This document shows, one piece after another, positions 56,160-64,000 of a DNA stretch of 64,000 nt (the stretch's first letter is position 1; every line of letters starts with the position of its first letter). The notes under the pieces were generated by a model. It searched no databases and was not told the DNA's origin. It saw only the letters and a list, made by a program, of their open reading frames with translations. The DNA comes from Cocos nucifera (lineage: Eukaryota > Streptophyta > Magnoliopsida > Arecales > Arecaceae). Location of the stretch: the NCBI GenBank assembly GCA_006176705.1, contig QRFJ01000492.1, positions 567,001 to 631,000 of the forward strand, in the 5' to 3' direction. The translations under genes and the position numbers were made by a program.

Positions 56160-58821
56160 AACTTCTACTTGACCTAAAGCCAATTGGCTACAAATCTAAG
56201 TTCCATCTTCTCAAGGTAGGTTTCGATCTTCTATTGGCCCAACAGCTTTGTGAGTGGGTCTGCCACATTGTCTGCAGAGTTGACTCTCTTGATCTCGACA
56301 TAATCTTTCTCGAGATAATCGCGAATGAGATGATATCACCGCTCGATGTGCTTGAATTTTTGATGAGACCTTGGCTCCTTAGCAAGGGTTATGGCACCAT
56401 TATTATCACAGTAGAAAGGAATGGCATCTGATGGCATCACTCCAATTTTTGGTGAATTTCTTATACTAAAATGCCTCCTTCGCAGCTTTTGATGCAGCGA
56501 TGTACTCTGCTTCCATGGAGGAATCTACTATCACTGTCTGCTTGAAACTCTTCCAACTGATAGTACCACCATTACACACAAATAGACTCCCAGATATCGA
56601 CTTTCGATCATCTATATCGGACATAAAATTCGAGTCTGTATACCCCTGGACTTGGAGTTCTCCATTACCAAAAATCAACAACATATCCTTAGTTCTTCTC
56701 AAGTACTTAAGGATACATTTCACAGAAGTCCTGTATTCTTCGTCTAAATTCGACTGATATCTGCTCGTGACACTCACAGCATGGGCTATATCAGGTCGTG
56801 TACGTAACATGGCATACATGAGGCTCCCTATTGCTGAAGCATAAGGGATCTTGCTCATGCGTTCTATCTCCTCAGGTGTGCTAGGGCACATCTTCTTGGA
56901 GAGATGAATGCCATGTCTGAAGGGTATCAAACCCCTCTTAGTTTTTCATGCTAAACCTCTTTAGCACTTCCTCTATGTACATTTTCTGTGAAAGACCTAG
57001 CATCCTATTTGGTCTATCTCTATAGACCTTAATTCCTAGAATGAAGGATGCATCTTCTAGGTCTTTCATGGAGAATTCTTTTGATAACCATATTTTAACT
57101 ATGGTCAACATGGAATATCATTCCCAATAAGGAGGATATCATCCACATACAGTATGAGAAAGATAATAGCGCTCCCACTAACCTTTTTGAAAATACATGG
57201 TTCCTCCTCATTTTTGATGAAACCAAATAATTTGATCACATCATTAAAATGAGTATTCCAGCTTCGAGATGCTTGCTTAAGTCCATATATGGACCTTTAC
57301 AGCTTGCATACTTTATGATCGGCATCACTAGATGTGAAACCTATTAGCTGTTCCATATAGATATCTTTCTTAAGGTATCCATTTAAGAATGCCATTTTTA
57401 CGTCCATTTGCCATATTTCATAATCGAAATAGGCTGCAATAGCAAGCAATGTGCGAATGGACTTTAGCATAGCTACTGATGAAAAGGTATCCTAATAGTC
57501 AATGCCTTCGCGTTGACTATACCCTTTTGCCACTAATCTAACTTTGAATGTCTCTACATTTTCATCTGCACCAATCTTTTTCTTGTAGATCCATTTACAC
57601 CCAATAGGTACTATACCTTCTCGTGGATCTACCAAGGTCCATACTTGGTTCGAGTGCATTGAGTCAATTTTTGACTTCATTGTCTCTAACCATTTCTCAG
57701 AGTCGATATCTGATATCGCCTCATCATAGATTTTAGGATCACCATGAACTCCATTACCTACGAGGAATATTTTCTCTACTTTCTCTAAAATAGTACCTAA
57801 GTACCTCTTAGGAGGATGGGAGATCCTTTTCGATCTATGAGGTGGAAGAGGTAGTGATTGTATTGGCTCAACCTGATTTGGTTCCATGGGGTCCTTAGCT
57901 CGTTGCTCTTGTGAGACTTTCTCTGTGAGTCTGCTTTTCAATGTTGCTATCGAATAAACTATTTTTCAAAAAAGATGGCATCCCGACTCATAATCATATT
58001 ATGGTCTTTTGAAATATAGAAATAATATCCTAATGACTCTTTAGGATTCCTATAAATCGAGCTCTAAAGGACCTATACTCTAACTTGTCCACTTATTATC
58101 TTTTGATATGAGCCGGACAATCCCAAATTCTGAGATGACTCAGACTTGATTTCTTATCATGCCATATCTCAACGGTGTGGTAGGAATGGTTTTAGAGAGA
58201 ACCCTATTCAGTATATATATAGCAGTTAACAGACTATATTTTTAAAGAAAATTAGAAAGATCTGTGAAGCTCATCATGGATCGGACCATATCTAATAGGG
58301 TCCAGTTCCTCCATTCTGAAATCCCATTGAGTTGAGATGTTCTAGATGGAGTTCATTGAGAGACTATGCTATTTTGCTTAAGATAGTCCAGGAATTCTCG
58401 ACTAAGGTCTTCACCTTCTCGATCTGATCGAAGAATTTTAATGAATTTTTTAGTGTACTTTTCTACTTCATATCTGAATTCTTTGAACTTTTTAAAAGCT
58501 TCAGACTTGTGTCTCATAAGATACACGTACCCATACCAAGATAAATTATCGATAAAGATTATGAAGTATACAAAGTTGCCTCTAGTCGGTACATCAAATG
58601 GGCCGCACACATTAGTATGTCTAGGATAAGTAGATCTGTGGCCCTTTCCTCATGTCCTATAAAAGAGAGCTTAGTTATTTTACCATGAAGACATGATTCA
58701 TAAATTGGATATGACTCGAAAGTCAACAGACTCAATAGCTCAATTTTTTTCAATTTGTTAACCCAATCTTCTGCTCTATGATCTAGCTTTAGGTGCCATA
58801 GATACCTATCGTTTGGACTAT
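56160..58821 (-). pseudogene. pol: Copia1 pol fragment (integrase part, RT, RNase H), minus strand
   Basis: From the right: 58559-58753 and 58353-58610 carry the integrase zinc region remnant and core (MCGPFDVPTRGNF, then SDREGEDLS where SDRGGEYLS is usual, so the motif is altered). 57492-57941 is the RT N-terminal extension (ARDP...SKRISHPPKRYL; RLVAKGYSQREGIDY). 57000-57480 holds RT in broken frames. 56466-56930 is a 154-residue RNase H frame (TDSNFMSDIDDRKS). It ends by joining an LTR fragment at 58821, which shows deletion of everything upstream. Confidence 0.87.
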
Positions 58822-59398
58822 TTCTATAACGAACATGCTATAGCCAACATACACGTCAGGATTTCGAATGGCTAGAAGATCGAGTTATAGTGTAGTTAAA
58901 CTATAACACCTTTAAGGTGAACTATCGATGCACCTCAGATCAAAGAACCAGACACACCACTGCAGCTTCGAGTCAGTCATTAACGAGAAGGTAGACTTCC
59001 TGATGACTACTCAAGGTAATCATGCTCAGTGCCCTCATTCTCTAACGAGTACCTATACTCTCGCTCCAGTGTCTCTACATCGTAGACTCACGACCCATCT
59101 ATCTTAAAAAAAATGATCATACACCAACCTTTTGGATCATTCACCATCCTCATGATGATCCTACAGTCGAAAATATTTTATGAGTTAATAATGAATATTC
59201 ATGTCTTAAATTTTCAACTCTTGAAAATATGAACTATCATTATCATTAACTCAAGAGATGTATCACAGACACTTTCAAATACACACAATGATAGAAAATA
59301 ATTTATTTTATTATTTATAGTCAAAATTATAATTTTGTTCTTAGATGTGTATTACAAGTGTTAGCCAATTCTGGCTTCTAGGGCTCATATATCTAACA
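58822..59398 (-). repeat. Copia1 5' LTR remnant
   Basis: It matches the last 577 bp or so of the LTR on this side, including CTATAGCCAACATACAC and the CTAACA terminus. It is joined to integrase at about 58821 by an internal deletion. Confidence 0.85.
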
Positions 59399-59403
59399 GA
59401 AAA

Positions 59404-60106
59404 GATGAAGAAGAGAACCTTTGCACTCAAGTCATTGGCCATTGTAGAAAGCTCAAATGAGTCTATCAAGGATTTGGAAGATGATGAAGAAATGGTGAAA
59501 ATTACAAGAAGGTTCATGAGATTCATGAGAAAGAAAAAAAAAATCTAGAAGAGGAAAAGAAGAAAAGAATCAACTTAAAAGACATAGAAAGGACTTACCC
59601 CCACTGAAAAAGAGTTCAATGAAATTAAAAAGAGAAGCTATATTGGCTAATTGGAGAAATAGTGAGAGCTCAAATTTAAAAGAAGAGTCATCCTCAAGTG
59701 AAGAAGAAACAAATATATGCATGATGGCTCAAAATGGTAAGGTAAACATTCATAGTTCTTTTGAATTTACATTTAATGAGCTTCAAGAAGCCTTTCATGA
59801 CTTAATGAATGAATACAAAAAGATAGGATTAAAAAACAAAGAATTAAAGTAATTAAATTTTCTTTTAGTTAATGAAAAGAATAATCTTTTAATTAAAAAA
59901 AAATTATTTTGAAAGAAAATAATGCTTTGGCTAAGGAAAAAGAAGTACTACTTAAATCTGAAAAATTTTTAGTTGAAGAAAAGAATAAACTCTTAATTGA
60001 AAAAGAAGTTTTCATAAAGAAAAGAATTCATTAGCTAAAAAAAAAAATTAAATTTTGAAAAATCTCTTTTGGAAGAAAATACCAAATTAAGAAATGAGAT
60101 TGAAAG
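59404..60106 (+). pseudogene. gag: Copia2 gag, 3' part, after the copia1 insertion
   Basis: It resumes the gag interrupted at 53835, with FALKSLAIVESS and a Lys/Arg-rich stretch in 59345-59548 (its first residues lie in the LTR). The zinc knuckle is missing: sequence passes from a Lys-rich stretch to KLKREAILANWRNSESS (59619-59852), so the CCHC motif is deleted. A coiled-coil Lys/Glu/Leu stretch follows with stops. It is cut again at 60107 by a second copia1. Confidence 0.78.
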
Positions 60107-61040
60107 TGAAGGAAAAATCCTATTTTTCGGATTAGATTCGTTTATATCTGATTTGATCAAGAGAGATATTTCAAAAAAAATTTTCTTAGATCCAAATTAG
60201 ATCTGAGACTCTTTAGATCTAATTTTATTAATTTAATAAAATAAAATAAAATAAAATAAAATAAATTTAATTTAATTATACCTGATTATGGGTAATCCTA
60301 TTATCCTGTGATGATCCTGATGTTTGCCTGAGGTTTTAGATGTAGCCACACAAACACATGGCCTCTATTGGTGCCCACTTGGGTAGGATCTGGAGATCTT
60401 CTTCTTTTCAAACTATGCTCCAAAAATTAGATCTAGATCTAATCTTGAAGGTTTTCAAAATGCCTTTTGAAGATCAACTATTATCTCTTGCAGCAGTGCT
60501 ACCTTCTTCCTTTTCTATCGCCTTTCTCTTGCTTGGATCGTACCAAACTTGAGCCCAAAGCCTCTTGGGCATGAAGAGGAGAAAGAGAATCAAAGGGTGG
60601 TGTGAAGAAGGAGGGAGAGGGGCTATGTGGCATGGGCAAAGGGCAGAAACTCTCAATCCTAGGTGCAGACAGAGTTTATATAGACCCTGCTGTGCCATGC
60701 AGTGCCACAGCATCCCAGCCAATCATGGCTCTTTGTGCAATAAGATCTAAATCTGATTGATAGGATGATATCATCTAATCCAATCAGATTAGAATCCCTC
60801 ACAAACTTCCTTAGGTGGTGCCAAGACTGGTCAAAGAACTCTTTGGCGCCACCCAAGTTGAGAGCATGAAGCAACCTGAAGTCCCATATGTATGGGACTC
60901 TAGAAGTCATCCTCTTTGAGCGCACACCTCCCTAGGCATGCACCCCCTTCCTTTCTTTTTTTCAGCAGTGGGATAAAGCCCCATCTTGTCTCCTATGGGT
61001 GCATGACACATGGGCAGATGTCTAAGTGTCAAAGGTTAAC
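60107..61040 (-). repeat. Copia1 3' LTR, left part
   Basis: It matches 53841 to about 54812 and breaks off at the gap, after AAGTGTCAAAGG. The ORFs in it also occur in other LTR copies. Confidence 0.88.
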
Positions 61041-61846
61041 NNNNNNNNNNNNNNNNNNNNNNNNNNNNNNNNNNNNNNNNNNNNNNNNNNNNNNNNNNNN
61101 NNNNNNNNNNNNNNNNNNNNNNNNNNNNNNNNNNNNNNNNNNNNNNNNNNNNNNNNNNNNNNNNNNNNNNNNNNNNNNNNNNNNNNNNNNNNNNNNNNNN
61201 NNNNNNNNNNNNNNNNNNNNNNNNNNNNNNNNNNNNNNNNNNNNNNNNNNNNNNNNNNNNNNNNNNNNNNNNNNNNNNNNNNNNNNNNNNNNNNNNNNNN
61301 NNNNNNNNNNNNNNNNNNNNNNNNNNNNNNNNNNNNNNNNNNNNNNNNNNNNNNNNNNNNNNNNNNNNNNNNNNNNNNNNNNNNNNNNNNNNNNNNNNNN
61401 NNNNNNNNNNNNNNNNNNNNNNNNNNNNNNNNNNNNNNNNNNNNNNNNNNNNNNNNNNNNNNNNNNNNNNNNNNNNNNNNNNNNNNNNNNNNNNNNNNNN
61501 NNNNNNNNNNNNNNNNNNNNNNNNNNNNNNNNNNNNNNNNNNNNNNNNNNNNNNNNNNNNNNNNNNNNNNNNNNNNNNNNNNNNNNNNNNNNNNNNNNNN
61601 NNNNNNNNNNNNNNNNNNNNNNNNNNNNNNNNNNNNNNNNNNNNNNNNNNNNNNNNNNNNNNNNNNNNNNNNNNNNNNNNNNNNNNNNNNNNNNNNNNNN
61701 NNNNNNNNNNNNNNNNNNNNNNNNNNNNNNNNNNNNNNNNNNNNNNNNNNNNNNNNNNNNNNNNNNNNNNNNNNNNNNNNNNNNNNNNNNNNNNNNNNNN
61801 NNNNNNNNNNNNNNNNNNNNNNNNNNNNNNNNNNNNNNNNNNNNNN
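61041..61846. other. Assembly gap (806 N)
   Basis: All bases are N. By comparison with 54812-55262, about 450 bp of copia1 LTR plus an unknown amount of gypsy-G sequence should lie here. Any ORF spanning this stretch is meaningless. Confidence 0.99.
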
Positions 61847-62778
61847 TGATGCGGGAGCATCCGAGACTACTGATCAATCCTTAAGTCCTGAGCAGATTCC
61901 TTCGGCAAAACAAACACTATCGGTACTTATTCATGCCAAGACTAACTTCGGTTACAACTTGCTTCGATGGGTTAAGGAATGATGATACCAATATCAAAAT
62001 TCGTTGCTGATCGATGATATATCAAAGGAGAGTTATTCAGGATAAGTTCCATAGTGATTTAATGCTCTTTGGAAAGTAGATATTTGCTAGTTATTGTTGG
62101 TGGACGAATTTTGGAAGTAGATATTTGCTAGTTATTGTTGGTGGACGAATTTTGAAGGCTGAAGAGATAAGACTCCTAGTCCCCATGTCATTTATTGCAT
62201 TCCTTAGTTCCTAGACCTTTAATGCTATTTCAGTTTTGTTTAGTCTTTAATGTTTGGGTAGTTCCCATGTTGTTTTCAATTCTGAGTCTAATATCTATAT
62301 AATGAGACATATTCTCATTTTGTAATCAGACTGGTTGAATGAATGAAAATTCCTCTTTGTGAGTTGAATTATTATCTCGATTCTTTATCCAACGTCGTTG
62401 GTGGTGAATCAAACAGTTCTTTATCCTTGGCCGGTGGAATTTTCCTTTAAGCCTTGGTGGTGAACTGCAACTATCTCGGTCCTTTATCCTTGGCTGGTGG
62501 CTTGTGCCTTTAGGCTTAGGTGATAAACCTTCCATATCCTCGAGTTACACACATCCCCACAAACACAGTGCCTCATCCACTTCCTCCCAGAATCGCTCAC
62601 TCCACAGAGCTTATTTGTGGAAAACTCAAAACACAAAAGTTGTAGATCTACGAGTCCTTGATCTGTGACTTTTAGAATCGGGTCAATCCGACCTATATTG
62701 AGGAAGTTGCGCCCATTTTTCCGAAATCGCGCAATCCTGAAATTTTCTGTTCGGAGTCACTCGCCCACGCACGCATCA
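61847..62778 (+). repeat. Gypsy-G LTR E (solo or 3' LTR)
   Basis: This 932-bp LTR begins TGATGCGGGAG exactly at the gap edge and ends CACGCATCA. It differs from LTR A by a 41-bp tandem duplication and a few changes shared with LTR D. No primer site follows, so it is a 3' or solo LTR. Copia1 LTR resumes at 62779 with AATTG, a candidate target duplication whose partner is in the gap. Confidence 0.9.
62072..62153 (+). repeat. 41-bp tandem duplication in LTR E
   Basis: The segment containing GTAGATATTTGCTAGTTATT repeats with a 41-base offset (62076 and 62117). The other LTRs have a single copy. Confidence 0.88.
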
Positions 62779-63687
62779 AATTGCTCCAAAAATCTACCAG
62801 TGACACCAAGCAGCATATGGTGGCAACCCATCAAAATTGAAAATGAATCTCTTAGTGTAGTTACCTGTGTGATTAAGTTCCTCTATCTTGAGCCCCGATT
62901 GAATTAGGGTTAAGGTGATCTCGTTGAACCCTAATTTTCATCATATGAATTAATCATTCGATTCAAGTCCGATGTGAAAATTCTAATAGAAACTCTTTTT
63001 ATTATTTCACTCTGCCATGGCCATGGACTAATGGACTTGATTCTCATGATCATCATAGGGCTGCTCCTCATCTACCGATGTAGATAGATCCCTATTGGTG
63101 CAATCCAATTCCTACAATGAACATACTATAGCCAACATACACCTCAGGATTTTGAATGGCTAGGGGATTGAGTTATGGTGTAGTCAAACTATAACACCCT
63201 TAAGGTGAACTGCCGATGCACCTCAGATCAAAGAACCAGACACACCACTGCAGCTTCGAGCTAGTCATTGACGAGAAGGTAGACTTCCTCATGACTGCTC
63301 GAGGTGGTCACGCTCAGTGCCCTCGTTCTCTAACAAGTATCTGTACTCTCGCTTCGGTGTCTCCTACACCGTAGACTCAAGACTCATCTATCCTAAAAGA
63401 AGTGATTGTACACCAACCTTCGGATCAATCACCATCCTCATGATGATCCTATGGTCGGGAGCATTTTATGAGTTAATAATGAAAATTCATGTCTTAAATT
63501 TTCAACTCTTGAAAATATGAATTATCATTACCATTAACTCAAGGGATGTATCACAGACACTTTCAAATACACACTATGTGATAGAAAATAATCATTTTAT
63601 TATTTATAGTCAAAATTATAATTTTGCCCTTAGAAGTGTATTACAAGTGTCAGCCAATTCTGGCTTCTAGGGCACATATATCTAACA
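62779..63687 (-). repeat. Copia1 3' LTR, right part
   Basis: It continues the LTR from AATTGCTCC (equivalent of 55262) to the CTAACA terminus at 63682-63687. The small ORFs are LTR sequence. Confidence 0.88.
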
Positions 63688-64000
63688 AACTCCCACTTGA
63701 CCTAAAGCCAATTGGCTACAAATCTAAGTCCCATCTTCTCAAGGTGGGCTTCGATCTTTTGCTGGCCCAACGGCTTTGTAAGTGGGTCTGCCACATTATC
63801 TGCAGAGTTGACTCTCTTGACCTCGACATAATCCTTTCTCGAGGTAATCGCGGATGAGGTGGTATCGCCGCTCGATGTGCTTGAATTTTTGGTGAGACCT
63901 CGAGCTCCTTAGCAAGGGCTATGGCGCCATTGTTGTCGCAGTATAGAGAATGGCATCTGATGGCATTACTTCGATTTCTGTAGCAAACTTCTTATACCAG
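63688..64000 (-). pseudogene. pol: Copia1 RNase H end (partial, runs off window)
   Basis: A polypurine tract complement (AACTCCCACTTGACC) is followed by the complement of the pol C-terminus and the DNNGAIALA region near 63915-63945. Small indels (for example near 63835 and 63945) break the frame. The rest lies beyond the window. Confidence 0.8.

Larger units (their letters stand above)
53841..59398 (-). mobile_element. Copia1 insertion into copia2 gag, internally deleted, TSD GAAAA
   Basis: It is flanked by GAAAA at 53836-53840 and 59399-59403, with TGAAGG...CTAACA ends. In minus orientation the 3' LTR is on the left (53841-56159), then RNase H, RT and part of integrase (56160-58821), then only the last 577 bp or so of the 5' LTR (58822-59398). 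Gag, protease, leader and most of the 5' LTR are deleted. The preserved duplication shows a genuine transposition followed by internal loss. Confidence 0.93.
60107..64000 (-). mobile_element. Second copia1 insertion in copia2 gag (runs off window)
   Basis: The left terminus TGAAGGAAAAATCC starts at 60107, preceded by GAAAG (60102-60106), the expected target duplication; its partner lies outside the window. The LTR occupies 60107-61040 and 62779-63687, split by an assembly gap and a gypsy-G LTR. Pol begins at 63688. It carries a third nesting level: gypsy-G in copia1 in copia2. Confidence 0.85.

Noticed and set aside
60916..61982. ORFs of 270-320 residues spanning 61041-61846
   Set aside because: They are translations through a run of N.

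Overview
The window is repeat-dominated nuclear DNA from a plant. Nested Ty1/copia and Ty3/gypsy LTR retrotransposons fill most of it. The only intact host-type gene seen is a cysteine-rich repeat (DUF26) secretory protein gene, a land-plant family. The retroelement types and base composition suggest a monocot, possibly a palm, but the species is a weak inference. No tRNA, rRNA, CRISPR, bacterial operon or other prokaryotic feature was seen.

Families, named here only for this window. 'Gypsy-G' has an LTR of about 889 bp and encodes gag and pol (protease, reverse transcriptase, RNase H, integrase). The last 44 codons of pol lie in the 3' LTR. 'Copia1' has a very long LTR of about 2.3 kb and a leader of about 1.9 kb. 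'Copia2' has an LTR of about 1.3-1.5 kb and a gag with a coiled-coil tail. 'Copia3' is an old, decayed relative of copia1.

Layout. 1-755: left arm of a minus-strand copia1 LTR. 782-7002: gypsy-G element 1, apparently complete with identical LTRs. 7003-10726: copia1 fragment plus an indel-riddled gypsy-G pol copy, suspected to be an assembly artefact. 10727-16938: gypsy-G element 2, frameshifted, with unequal LTRs. 16939-22330: minus-strand copia1 remainder. 22341-25425: minus-strand copia2 gag and LTR. 25426-32879: copia3 remains, interrupted by a copia1 solo LTR at 28136-30410 with a 5-bp target duplication. 32936-42589: plus-strand copia1 element with truncated 5' LTR and broken ORFs. 42590-45214: unclassified repeats and a copia2 3' end.

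45215-48240 is the gene island: an F-box pseudogene cut by a copia2 LTR, a short unidentified gene fragment, a 155-bp Mutator-like MITE, and the intact DUF26 gene. 48290-51800: decayed LTR fragments. 51809-60106: plus-strand copia2 LTR and gag, interrupted at 53841-59398 by a minus-strand copia1 (target duplication GAAAA). It is entered again at 60107 by a second copia1, which itself holds a gypsy-G LTR next to an 806-base assembly gap (61041-61846).

No previously undescribed system can be claimed with confidence. The most interesting items are the intact gypsy-G element with its LTR-encoded pol tail and its gag/pol reading-frame break, the nested hairpins in the copia1 leader, the GTCGAC palindrome array in the copia2 LTR, the MITE, and several signs that part of the left 18 kb is misassembled.
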